DNA from: Flavobacterium cheongpyeongense
GTDB lineage: Bacteria > Bacteroidota > Bacteroidia > Flavobacteriales > Flavobacteriaceae
DNA: 52,114 bases
Reading direction: 5' to 3'
NCBI RefSeq assembly: GCF_003202435.1
Contig: NZ_QJHK01000028.1
Location: 1-52,114, forward strand
Under the pieces are notes generated by a model. The model saw only the letters and a list, made by a program, of their open reading frames with translations. It was not told where the DNA came from and made no database searches. Of the stretch, positions 27,322-35,140 are shown piece after piece. Every line of letters begins with the position of its first letter. Positions within the stretch are counted from its first letter, which is position 1. The position numbers and the translations under genes were made by a program.

Positions 27322-27358
27322 AAGTTCCATTTTTAATTTACTAAAATGGAACTTTTTC
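27322..27358 (+). terminator. Intrinsic terminator of the sugar operon
   Basis: AAGTTCCATTTT (27322-27333) pairs perfectly with AAAATGGAACTT (27343-27354), followed by a T-rich tract. Confidence 0.9.
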
Positions 27359-27414
27359 TTTAAATCTACTCTACATCTATTATTCTAAAAAAGCAGTTTA
27401 TAAAAATAAAGAAG

Positions 27415-27422
27415 TAAATTTG
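27415..27422 (+). promoter_or_regulatory. Predicted promoter -7 element for the queuosine-precursor transporter gene
   Basis: TAAATTTG matches TAnnTTTG, 21 bases upstream of the ATG at 27443. Confidence 0.5.
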
Positions 27423-27442
27423 GTTGCATCAAATTCCTAAGT

Positions 27443-28090
27443 ATGTTTCAATCTAAAAAAGACCTCGTTTATGTTATTCTGGCAGGAATATTTATTACCA
27501 ATGCTATAGTAGCCGAATTAATTGGCGGAAAACTCATTTACGTAGGGCCTTACTTAATGAGTGTCGGGATTTTACCCTGGCCAATTGTCTTTGTTACCAC
27601 TGATTTAATCAATGAATATTTTGGAGAAAAAGGCGTCAAAAAACTCTCCTTAATAACGGCTTGTTTAATTGCTTACTGTTTTATCTTACTCTTTATTGCT
27701 TTAAAAATTCCAGCTGTAAAAGGAGATGGATTGGTTACCGATGGTCAATTTACGGCAGTATTTGGTCAAAGCATGTGGATTATTGTGGGAAGCATTACTG
27801 CCTTTTTAGTTTCGCAATTAATAGATGTTACTATATTCCATTTTTTTAAAAGAAAAACAGGAGACAAAATGATTTGGCTAAGAAGTACCGGCTCAACTGT
27901 GATTTCTCAATTATTTGATAGTTTTATTGTCTTGGGAATAGCCTTTTGGATGACAGGAAAAATCAATACCGAACAGTATATCGCATCAGCATTTACAGGC
28001 TATTTTGTCAAATTAATTATCGCCATTTTACTTACTCCCTTAATCTATTTAGGACATTCCTTAATTGAAAAATACATTCACAGCAAATAA
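27443..28090 (+). CDS. Queuosine-precursor transporter (YhhQ/VUT family)
   Basis: A 215-residue membrane protein with about six helices. It has the family pattern ITNAIVAELIGGKLIYVG near the start, then FVTTDLINEYFGEKGVKKL (about 50-68). The buried charged DLxNEYFG motif is typical of YhhQ proteins, which import queuine or preQ0/preQ1 for tRNA queuosine modification. No que genes are adjacent. It shares a probable transcript with the DNA glycosylase two bases downstream. The family call is firm; which precursor is carried cannot be told. Confidence 0.85.
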   Translation: MFQSKKDLVYVILAGIFITNAIVAELIGGKLIYVGPYLMSVGILPWPIVFVTTDLINEYFGEKGVKKLSLITACLIAYCFILLFIALKIPAVKGDGLVTDGQFTAVFGQSMWIIVGSITAFLVSQLIDVTIFHFFKRKTGDKMIWLRSTGSTVISQLFDSFIVLGIAFWMTGKINTEQYIASAFTGYFVKLIIAILLTPLIYLGHSLIEKYIHSK

Positions 28091-28092
28091 CT

Positions 28093-28656
28093 ATGGAATC
28101 TATAACACGCTGTAGCTGGTGTACTTCCAGTGAACTGTATAAAAAATACCATGACCAAGAATGGGGTGTACCGGTTTATGACGACCCTACCCTATTCGAA
28201 TTTCTAATTCTCGAAACTTTTCAGGCCGGGCTAAGCTGGATTACGATTTTAAACAAAAGAGAAAATTTCAGGAATGCTTTTGACCATTTTGATTATAAAA
28301 AAGTTGCCGGCTATCCTGATGATAAAATCGAAGAATTGATGCAGAATACCGGAATCATCCGCAACAAACTAAAAATAAAAGCAGCCGTTTCGAATGCGCA
28401 GGCTTTTATGAATGTACAGGAAGAATTTGGAACTTTCTCCCATTACATTTGGAAATTCACCAACGGAAAACCCATCATAAACCATCCAAAAACCTCAAAA
28501 GATGTTCCCGCCACGACTCCGCTTTCGGATGAAATTAGTAAAGATTTAAAAAAAAGAGGCTTTAAATTTGTGGGATCAACAGTAGTTTACGCACACATGC
28601 AAGCCACCGGAATGGTCAATGATCACGCCGAAGATTGCTGGAAAAGAGCTAAGTAA
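28093..28656 (+). CDS. tag: DNA-3-methyladenine glycosylase I
   Basis: A 187-residue protein of normal Tag length. The N-terminal RCSWCTSSELYKKYHDQEWG carries the first zinc-site cysteine region, followed by DDPTLFEFLILETFQAGLSW, the conserved helix-hairpin-helix glycosylase core. The C-terminal MVNDHAEDCW supplies the remaining His/Cys zinc ligands. It excises 3-methyladenine from alkylated DNA. It starts two bases after the transporter stop and is probably co-transcribed; the two have no obvious functional link. Confidence 0.95.
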   Translation: MESITRCSWCTSSELYKKYHDQEWGVPVYDDPTLFEFLILETFQAGLSWITILNKRENFRNAFDHFDYKKVAGYPDDKIEELMQNTGIIRNKLKIKAAVSNAQAFMNVQEEFGTFSHYIWKFTNGKPIINHPKTSKDVPATTPLSDEISKDLKKRGFKFVGSTVVYAHMQATGMVNDHAEDCWKRAK

Positions 28657-28736
28657 ACAGTTGCAGTTTTCAGTCACAGTTTTCAGTTTTTTACAACGTG
28701 AAACCTGAAACCTGAAACTTTTAAACAAAAATTATC

Positions 28737-28744
28737 TATATTTG
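28737..28744 (+). promoter_or_regulatory. Predicted promoter -7 element of the thiamine biosynthesis operon
   Basis: TATATTTG matches TAnnTTTG and ends seven bases before the TPP aptamer, so transcription would begin at the aptamer's first stem. Confidence 0.65.
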
Positions 28745-28750
28745 CTTCAC

Positions 28751-28830
28751 ACTTTAGGGGTGTCTGCATCGCGCAGGCTGAGATTTTACCCTCTGAACCT
28801 GATCTAGTTCATACTAGCGTAGGGAAAAGT
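28751..28830 (+). ncRNA. TPP riboswitch (THI element) upstream of thiS-thiC
   Basis: The aptamer has the conserved pieces in order: ACTTT...AGGGGTG (28751-28762), the pyrimidine-sensing CTGAGA at 28778-28783, TACCC, then GAACCTGATCTAG (28795-28807) and GTAGGGAAAAGT. The first stem is ACTTT (28751-28755) with AAAGT (28826-28830). Binding of thiamine pyrophosphate is expected to switch off the downstream thi operon. Confidence 0.96.
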
Positions 28831-28862
28831 AAGATGACTTCTTGACGCATTTTTGTGCGTAA

Positions 28863-28931
28863 TTGTAGCCATTCCTAAGGTTTTTAGATGTACTGCTGTG
28901 CATCTCTACAACTAAAATTTCAAAGGAATGG
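28863..28931 (+). promoter_or_regulatory. Expression platform sequestering the thiS start
   Basis: CCATTCCT (28869-28876) is perfectly complementary to AGGAATGG (28924-28931), which spans the purine-rich leader and the ATG of thiS. The bases just before it, TTGTAG (28863-28868), can instead pair with CTACAA (28906-28911), closing over the AGATGTAC/GTGCATCT hairpin (28886-28905). The two pairings are topologically exclusive apart from a pseudoknot. This suggests translational rather than purely terminator-based control. Confidence 0.6.
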
Positions 28932-29134
28932 AACTTAAAATCAACCAACAAATCAAACAATTCAATGCCGATTCGCTAAGCGTTCAGTCATTGCTCGATC
29001 TCGAAATTCCAAACAAACAAAACGGAATCGCCGTTGCCATTAACAATACTGTTGTTCCAAAAACAAACTGGAGCCAACACTTTGTATCCGAAACCGACGA
29101 AATTCTAATTATTTCAGCCACACAAGGAGGATAA
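28928..29134 (+). CDS. thiS: Sulfur carrier protein ThiS
   Basis: A 68-residue ubiquitin-fold protein ending in the required Gly-Gly (SATQGG), which is adenylated by ThiF and thiocarboxylated to deliver sulfur for the thiazole ring. The segment VAINNTVVPKTNWSQHFV is typical of ThiS. It is the first gene of the thi operon, directly behind the TPP riboswitch. A 209-base gap containing repeat-like sequence separates it from thiC. Confidence 0.95.
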   Translation: MELKINQQIKQFNADSLSVQSLLDLEIPNKQNGIAVAINNTVVPKTNWSQHFVSETDEILIISATQGG

Positions 29135-29343
29135 TCCGGCTGCACAAACGGGCTATTCGTTACAAGTCCGCAGTCGTCAACCACAAAAACATAGTCATAA
29201 CAAAGCTTCCGCTGGTCGCTTTTTTATTCCTTGTTTTCTACAGTTTCCTTCTTTACGGGCTTTCCACTGCTATCCCTGGCAGAATCAGGATTACGAGAAA
29301 TTTCAATTTTACAACAACAATACAACTTTAATCTAAATCAGTA
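29135..29343. repeat. Degenerate Flavobacterium-type intergenic repeat between thiS and thiC
   Basis: No ORF. The stretch contains CGGGCTATTCGTTACAAG near 29148 and ACGGGCTTTCCACTGCTATC near 29256. These resemble the ends of the element seen intact at 51957-52000 (GGGCTATCCGC...GCTGCTATCCC) and, in inverse orientation, at 50229-50312. The middle is diverged. It appears to have inserted into the thi operon without breaking a gene. Confidence 0.5.
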
Positions 29344-31167
29344 ATGACAAACGAAGAACAAATATCAAGAACCCCTTTTCCGAATTCCAAAAAAGTATAT
29401 ATCGACGGAGAAATTCATCCGATAAAAGTCGCTATGCGCGAAGTTATTCTTAGCGATACCAAATTGTCAAACGGAGGAATCGAAAAAAATCCGCCAGTAA
29501 CTGTTTATGACACATCCGGACCTTATACAGATCCCAATATCGAAATTAACATCAGAAAAGGCTTGCCACGCTTAAGAGAACAATGGATTTTAGACCGAAA
29601 TGATGTCGAAATTTTATCTGAAATAAGTTCCGATTATGGACAAACACGATTAAAAGACCAAAGCTTAGATCATCTTAGATTTGAGTATCTGCATCAGCCA
29701 AAACGTGCAAAAAAAGGAGCAAACGTAACACAATTGTACTACGCCAAACAAGGTATCATTACACCGGAAATGGAATATATTGCGATTCGTGAAAACCAGC
29801 GTATCGAACTTTTAAACGAGCAAACCAGCGCCATGCAATGTCAACATGCCGGACACAGTTTCGGTGCCAACACTCCAAAAAGCAAGATCACCGCTGAATT
29901 TGTACGAAGCGAAGTTGCCTGCGGAAGAGCCATAATCCCCAACAACATCAACCATCCCGAAAGCGAACCCATGATTGTGGGACGTAACTTTTTAGTAAAA
30001 ATAAATGCCAATATTGGTAACAGCGCTGTGACATCAAGTATTGAAGAAGAAGTTGAAAAAGCTGTCTGGGCTTGCCGTTGGGGTGCTGACACCATCATGG
30101 ATTTATCGACAGGGAAAAACATTCACGAAACCAGAGAATGGATTATTCGTAATTCACCAGTTCCAATTGGCACCGTTCCAATCTATCAGGCTCTGGAAAA
30201 AGTAAAAGGAATTGCCGAAGATTTAACCTGGGAAATTTTCCGTGACACCTTGATTGAACAGGCAGAACAAGGCGTTTCGTATTTTACCATTCATGCCGGA
30301 GTTTTGCTTCGCTATATTCATTTAACAGCCAACCGCGTAACAGGAATCGTTTCCCGTGGTGGCTCAATTATGGCAAAATGGTGCTTATTTCATCATAAAG
30401 AAAACTTCCTTTACACCCATTTTGAAGAAATCTGCGAAATCATGAAACAATATGATGTGGCTTTTTCCCTTGGCGACGGATTACGTCCGGGATCAATTGC
30501 AGATGCCAATGATGCTGCACAATTCGCAGAACTGGAAACACTGGGTGAACTGACAAAAATTGCCTGGAAACATGATGTTCAGGTTTTTATTGAAGGTCCA
30601 GGACACGTACCAATGCACATGATCAAGGAGAATATGGACAAACAATTAGAACATTGCCATGAAGCTCCATTTTACACGCTTGGGCCATTAACAACAGATA
30701 TTGCACCGGGTTACGATCATATCACATCGGCTATAGGAGCAGCTATGATTGGCTGGTACGGCTGCGCCATGTTGTGTTATGTAACACCAAAAGAGCATCT
30801 CGGTTTACCGAACAAAAAAGATGTAAAAGATGGTGTGATTACCTATAAAATTTCAGCTCATGCGGCAGATTTAGCCAAAGGACATCCGGGAGCACAGTAC
30901 CGAGACAATGCCTTGAGTAAAGCCCGTTTCGAATTCCGTTGGGAAGACCAGTTTAATCTCGCGCTTGATCCTGACACAGCAAGAGAATTTCATGATGAAA
31001 CTCTTCCAGCTGATGGTGCAAAAGTGGCTCATTTTTGTTCCATGTGCGGACCAAAATTCTGCTCCATGAAAATATCTCAGGAAATCCGTGATGTGGCTGC
31101 TGCCGAAAAAGGCATGCAGGAAAAATCAGAAGAGTTTATTGAGCAGGGAAAAGAGATTTATATCTAA
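29344..31167 (+). CDS. thiC: Phosphomethylpyrimidine synthase ThiC
   Basis: A 607-residue protein of typical length. It rearranges aminoimidazole ribotide to hydroxymethylpyrimidine phosphate by radical SAM chemistry. The C-terminal cluster motif CSMCGPKFC (about 570-578) has the atypical ThiC CxxCxxxxC spacing. Other conserved stretches include GRNFLVKINANIGNSAV, SLGDGLRPGSIADAND and EGPGHVPMHMIKENMDKQLE. Cytoplasmic. It is the committed pyrimidine-branch enzyme of the operon. A 49-base gap leads to the next gene. Confidence 0.98.
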   Translation: MTNEEQISRTPFPNSKKVYIDGEIHPIKVAMREVILSDTKLSNGGIEKNPPVTVYDTSGPYTDPNIEINIRKGLPRLREQWILDRNDVEILSEISSDYGQTRLKDQSLDHLRFEYLHQPKRAKKGANVTQLYYAKQGIITPEMEYIAIRENQRIELLNEQTSAMQCQHAGHSFGANTPKSKITAEFVRSEVACGRAIIPNNINHPESEPMIVGRNFLVKINANIGNSAVTSSIEEEVEKAVWACRWGADTIMDLSTGKNIHETREWIIRNSPVPIGTVPIYQALEKVKGIAEDLTWEIFRDTLIEQAEQGVSYFTIHAGVLLRYIHLTANRVTGIVSRGGSIMAKWCLFHHKENFLYTHFEEICEIMKQYDVAFSLGDGLRPGSIADANDAAQFAELETLGELTKIAWKHDVQVFIEGPGHVPMHMIKENMDKQLEHCHEAPFYTLGPLTTDIAPGYDHITSAIGAAMIGWYGCAMLCYVTPKEHLGLPNKKDVKDGVITYKISAHAADLAKGHPGAQYRDNALSKARFEFRWEDQFNLALDPDTAREFHDETLPADGAKVAHFCSMCGPKFCSMKISQEIRDVAAAEKGMQEKSEEFIEQGKEIYI

Positions 31168-31216
31168 GAAAGAAAATAGAGCAAAGAATCAAGAATAAAG
31201 AAATAGAAGTTAGACT

Positions 31217-31807
31217 ATGATCGTAATTACAAATCCTTCTACAATTGCAAATGAAATCAGCGTAATTGATTCTTTATTTGGAGAAGGATTGTCTTTGCTT
31301 CATATTCGAAAACCGGATTTCTCAGAAGTAGATATGGAAAAATTTATTCATCAGATAAAACAGGAATATCGGGAGAAACTGGTTTTGCACAACCATCATG
31401 AAATAGCAGCTAATTTTGGTATTAACAGAATTCATTTTTCAGAAACACAAAGGAAAAAAAATGATATTAAAGTAATTGAGAATATGATTTTATCCACTTC
31501 AACACATTCAATTGAAGATTTCAATGCTTTGGAGAACATTTTTGAATATTCCTTTTTAAGCCCGGTTTTTAGAAGTATTTCTAAAGAAAATTATAACCCA
31601 AAAACCAATCTTTTTGAAGATATAAAACAACGAAAAAAATTGAATACAAAAATGATTGCTTTAGGCGGAATACACTCAGGTAATATTGAAGAAACACTTC
31701 GAAAAGGTTTTGACGATGTTGCTCTTTTAGGAACAATCTGGAATAGTCCGGATTCCATTAAAAATTTTAAACTATGTCAAAAAATCGTCCTTTCGCTCTC
31801 AGCATAG
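31217..31807 (+). CDS. Thiamine-phosphate synthase-like protein (ThiE/TenI group)
   Basis: A 196-residue TIM-barrel protein of the ThiE/TenI family. Recognisable positions are GLSLLHIRKPDF (~26-37), VLHNHHEIAANFGINRIHFS and MIALGGIHSGNIEETLRKGF near the C-terminus. Compared with the true ThiE at 32519-33157 it has lost several phosphate- and pyrimidine-binding positions. It is more likely a TenI-type protein (thiazole tautomerase in Bacillus) than a second synthase. It ends 34 bases inside thiD, implying translational coupling. Having both paralogues fits separate tautomerase and synthase roles (inference). Confidence 0.78.
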   Translation: MIVITNPSTIANEISVIDSLFGEGLSLLHIRKPDFSEVDMEKFIHQIKQEYREKLVLHNHHEIAANFGINRIHFSETQRKKNDIKVIENMILSTSTHSIEDFNALENIFEYSFLSPVFRSISKENYNPKTNLFEDIKQRKKLNTKMIALGGIHSGNIEETLRKGFDDVALLGTIWNSPDSIKNFKLCQKIVLSLSA

Positions 31808-32526
31808 CTGGTTTGGATCCTTCAGGAGGTGCAGGAATTTTAGCAGATTCTAAAACTTTTGAACAGCATCAGGTGCAGGGTTTAGCGATAAGCACAGCAA
31901 ATACAATTCAAACCGATTCTAAATTCTACGAAATAGAATGGACATCGATTGACTTTGTATTACGCTCAATAAAAAAACTATTCAAAAATTATCCTATAAA
32001 ATCGGTAAAAATTGGTATTGTTCCTTCGGTTATTTATTTAAATGAAGTGGTTTCGTTAATTAAAAAATTAAGTCCAAATGCTCTTATTGTTTGGGATACC
32101 GTATTAAAGTCTTCTACAGAGTTTGAGTTTTTACCCCTTGAAAACCATTCCGATTTACAAAAAACAGTATCTAAAATTGATTTGATCACCCCTAATTATG
32201 AAGAAATAATGCAGCTATATCCCCATTTTTTTGCTGAAAAACTTTGGGTCAAAAATGAACTTCCAACGGCTATTTTATTGAAAGGAGGTCATAATCTTGC
32301 TGCTTTGGGCACTGATTATTTATTTTTAAAAAGTAATCTGACAGAACTCAACCCTACAAAAAATAATTTCCGCCCAAAACACGGATCAGGCTGTGTCTTG
32401 TCTTCAGCAATTGCGGCAAACTTAGCTTTAGGCTATGACTTAAAAACGGCTTGTTTAGAAGCTAAAGTATATATTGAAAAGTATTTAAACTCCACATCAA
32501 CACTAATTGGGTACCATTATGTTTAA
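31774..32526 (+). CDS. thiD: Hydroxymethylpyrimidine/phosphomethylpyrimidine kinase
   Basis: A 250-residue ribokinase-fold enzyme. The N-terminus ALSIAGLDPSGGAGILAD is the HMP-binding signature. KSVKIGIVPS replaces the more usual KxGM, and KHGSGCVLSSAIAANLALG near residue 207 is the anion-hole and catalytic region (GSGC). It phosphorylates HMP to HMP-P and then to HMP-PP for coupling. It overlaps the ThiE-like gene by 34 bases and the next thiE by eight. Confidence 0.95.
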   Translation: MSKNRPFALSIAGLDPSGGAGILADSKTFEQHQVQGLAISTANTIQTDSKFYEIEWTSIDFVLRSIKKLFKNYPIKSVKIGIVPSVIYLNEVVSLIKKLSPNALIVWDTVLKSSTEFEFLPLENHSDLQKTVSKIDLITPNYEEIMQLYPHFFAEKLWVKNELPTAILLKGGHNLAALGTDYLFLKSNLTELNPTKNNFRPKHGSGCVLSSAIAANLALGYDLKTACLEAKVYIEKYLNSTSTLIGYHYV

Positions 32527-33157
32527 CAAATTACAATACATTTCACAAGGCGAAACTATTGAAAAGCAATTGCACAATATTCATCAGGCCCTCGATGCTG
32601 GCTGTGATTGGATACAAATGCGATTCAAAAATCAACCTTTTGAAAACAGATTAATTCTGGCCGAAGCCGTAAAAATTTTATGCGAAGAGTATAAGTCAAA
32701 TTTCATTATCAATGATGATGTTTTACTCGCTCAGAAAATGGGTGCAGATGGCGTTCATTTAGGTTTAACCGATATGAGTATTCCTGAAGCCCGTGCTATT
32801 TTAGGAGACAGAAAAATTATTGGAGCAACAGCGAACACTTTTGAAGATGTCGTTTTTCAGTCCAAAAATGGGTGCGATTATATTGGTCTGGGACCTTTTC
32901 AATTTACGGAAACCAAAGAAAAACTAAGTCCCGTCTTAGGTAATGATGGTTACGTTTCAATTCTGAATAAAATGAAAACCGAAAATATTACAACACCCAT
33001 TTATGCCATTGGCGGAATTACCTTAGAAAACATAGAAAGCCTCATTAAAACAGGAATTCACGGTATTGCTGTTTCCGGAATAATAACAAAAAGTCCTGAG
33101 AAAGAAAAACTGGTACAACAACTTTACGACAAATTATATGCAAACGTCATTATTTAA
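32519..33157 (+). CDS. thiE: Thiamine-phosphate synthase
   Basis: The start is set at the ATG at 32519 (MFNKLQYISQGET), 212 residues. A TTG four codons upstream is less likely. Motifs are WIQMRFKNQ (pyrophosphate-binding region), FIINDDVLLAQKMGADGVHLG (~65-85), IGATANTFEDVV, DYIGLGPFQFTETK and IYAIGGITLENIE, all as in active ThiE enzymes. It joins HMP-PP to thiazole phosphate to give thiamine phosphate. The gene overlaps thiD by 8 bases and thiG by 20. Confidence 0.95.
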   Translation: MFNKLQYISQGETIEKQLHNIHQALDAGCDWIQMRFKNQPFENRLILAEAVKILCEEYKSNFIINDDVLLAQKMGADGVHLGLTDMSIPEARAILGDRKIIGATANTFEDVVFQSKNGCDYIGLGPFQFTETKEKLSPVLGNDGYVSILNKMKTENITTPIYAIGGITLENIESLIKTGIHGIAVSGIITKSPEKEKLVQQLYDKLYANVII

Positions 33158-33914
33158 AATAGGAGATAAAACCTTTAATTCCCGCTTATTTTTGGGAACA
33201 GGAAAATTTGGTTCTAATCTGGAAATGGAAGAAGCCATTTTAGCTTCGGGAAGTGAATTGGTAACGGTTGCCTTAAAACGCATTGATCTTGAAACAGAAA
33301 CGGATGCTATTTTAGCACACTTACATCATCCAAATATCAATTTATTACCCAATACATCAGGTGCACGCAATGCAAAAGAAGCGGTTTTTGCTGCCCAATT
33401 AGCACGTGAAGCGCTTGAGACTAATTGGATAAAATTAGAAATTCATCCCGACCCAAAATATCTTATGCCCGATCCAATCGAAACTTTAAAAGCAACAGAA
33501 GAACTAGCAAAACTTGGTTTTTTTGTTTTGCCTTACATCCATGCCGATCCGGTTTTATGCAAACATCTGGAAAATGCAGGAACAGCAGCTGTCATGCCAT
33601 TAGGTTCACCAATTGGCAGCAACAAAGGTTTAAAAACCATTGATTTTTTAGAAATCATTATCGAACAAAGTAATGTTCCTGTCATTGTAGATGCTGGAAT
33701 TGGTTCTCCATCAGACGCTGCAAAAGCCATGGAAATAGGTGCCGATGCCGTTTTGGTTAATACTGCAATTGCCGTAGCCGGAAATCCGAAATTAATGGCT
33801 GAAGCATTTAAGGAAGCAGTAATTGCTGGCAGAAAAGCTTTTGAAGCTAAAATTGCTAATCCGCAAAATCATGCTGTGGCTTCGAGCCCTTTGACTTCTT
33901 TTCTATATGAATAA
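33138..33914 (+). CDS. thiG: Thiazole synthase ThiG
   Basis: A 258-residue TIM barrel with the N-terminal FNSRLFLGTGKF and LVTVALKRIDLE, whose Lys is the expected Schiff-base residue for 1-deoxyxylulose-5-phosphate. PNTSGARNAKEAVFAAQLAR, IHPDPKYLMPDPIETL and PVIVDAGIGSPSDAAKAMEIG are near-invariant ThiG segments. It assembles the thiazole from ThiS-thiocarboxylate, DXP and dehydroglycine made by ThiH. It overlaps thiE by 20 bases; thiH starts ten bases after it. Confidence 0.97.
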   Translation: MQTSLFKIGDKTFNSRLFLGTGKFGSNLEMEEAILASGSELVTVALKRIDLETETDAILAHLHHPNINLLPNTSGARNAKEAVFAAQLAREALETNWIKLEIHPDPKYLMPDPIETLKATEELAKLGFFVLPYIHADPVLCKHLENAGTAAVMPLGSPIGSNKGLKTIDFLEIIIEQSNVPVIVDAGIGSPSDAAKAMEIGADAVLVNTAIAVAGNPKLMAEAFKEAVIAGRKAFEAKIANPQNHAVASSPLTSFLYE

Positions 33915-33923
33915 AACAACACA

Positions 33924-35045
33924 ATGAAAACATTCAAATCCATTTTTGAACAATACGATTGGAATTCCATTCAATCAAAAATATACCAAACCACATCAAA
34001 AGATGTTGAGTATTCTTTGGCTAAAAACAAACTAAATCTGGATGATTTTTTGGCATTGATTTCACCTGCTGCACAGCCTTATTTAGAACAAATGGCTCAA
34101 AAATGCCATGAAATTACTAAAAAACGTTTTGGCAAAACCATTCAGATGTATGCACCGCTTTATCTGAGCAACGAATGCCAAAATATTTGTACCTATTGCG
34201 GATTTAGTCTGAACAATAAAATCAAACGAAAAACACTTTACGATTCAGAAATCAAACAAGAAGTGGAGGCACTAAAAAAAACCGGTTTTGATCACGTTTT
34301 ATTAGTAACCGGCGAAGCCAATTACACGGTAAATATTAATTATTTCCTAAATGCAATTCATTTAATCAGAGAACAATTTTCAATTATTTCTGTGGAAGTT
34401 CAGCCACTTTCTACAGAAGAATACCAACGTTTGCATGATGCCGGTGTATATTCGGTTTTGGTTTATCAGGAAACGTATCATCAGGAAGTGTATAAAAAAT
34501 ACCATACAAAAGGCAAGAAATCCAATTTTGATTTTAGACTTGAAACCCCGGACCGGATTGGAACTGCGGGAATTCATAAAATAGGTTTGGGTGTGTTATT
34601 AGGTTTGGAAGATTGGCGCACAGATAGCTTTTTTAATGCCTTGCATCTTGATTATCTTCAAAAGAAATATTGGCAGACCAAGTATTCGGTTTCATTTCCG
34701 AGATTGCGCCCTGCGGAAGGCATTATCGAGCCGAATTTTATTATGGATGATAAAGATCTGACACAGTTAATCTGCGCTTATCGTTTATGGAATGAAGATC
34801 TTGAAATTTCCATTTCGACTCGTGAAAACGAAAAGTTCAGAAACAATATTATTCCGATTGGCGTGACAAGTATGAGTGCAGGTTCCAAAACCAATCCGGG
34901 TGGTTATGTTGTTGACCCGCAATCACTGGAACAATTTGAAATTAGCGACGAACGTTCAGCAAGAGAAATTGCTGAAATCATTACTAAAAAAGGTTATGAA
35001 CCTGTTTGGAAAGACTGGGATAAAGTATATAGTCAAATGTCATAA
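33924..35045 (+). CDS. thiH: 2-iminoacetate synthase ThiH
   Basis: A 373-residue radical SAM enzyme with the cluster motif ECQNICTYCGFS (CxxxCxxC) near residues 89-96. Other conserved stretches are VEVQPLSTEEYQRLHDAG and SFPRLRPAEG. It cleaves tyrosine to p-cresol and dehydroglycine, which ThiG uses. The organism therefore makes thiazole by the ThiH route; no ThiO is present in the window. The 95-base gap to thiF holds an inverted repeat. Confidence 0.96.
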   Translation: MKTFKSIFEQYDWNSIQSKIYQTTSKDVEYSLAKNKLNLDDFLALISPAAQPYLEQMAQKCHEITKKRFGKTIQMYAPLYLSNECQNICTYCGFSLNNKIKRKTLYDSEIKQEVEALKKTGFDHVLLVTGEANYTVNINYFLNAIHLIREQFSIISVEVQPLSTEEYQRLHDAGVYSVLVYQETYHQEVYKKYHTKGKKSNFDFRLETPDRIGTAGIHKIGLGVLLGLEDWRTDSFFNALHLDYLQKKYWQTKYSVSFPRLRPAEGIIEPNFIMDDKDLTQLICAYRLWNEDLEISISTRENEKFRNNIIPIGVTSMSAGSKTNPGGYVVDPQSLEQFEISDERSAREIAEIITKKGYEPVWKDWDKVYSQMS

Positions 35046-35140
35046 AGTCGAAAGTTATAAAGTCCAATACTTAACTTTATTGTTTGGCTTTAGACATTTT
35101 ACTTTTGACTTTCGAATTTCAAACTTTAAGACTTAATTAA
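35046..35140. repeat. AAAGTCGAAAGT-type inverted repeat between thiH and thiF
   Basis: AAAGTCGAAAGT at about 35044-35056 is followed downstream by ACTTTTGACTTTCGA at about 35100-35114, with further CTTTA/TAAAG copies on both sides. The RNA could form an imperfect AT-rich hairpin inside the thi transcript. It has the same design as the AAATTCCAAA repeats elsewhere, built from a different word. Confidence 0.55.

Noticed and set aside
32507..32518. TTG start of thiE at 32507
   Set aside because: An ATG four codons later gives the usual ThiE N-terminus and the common overlap with the thiD stop.
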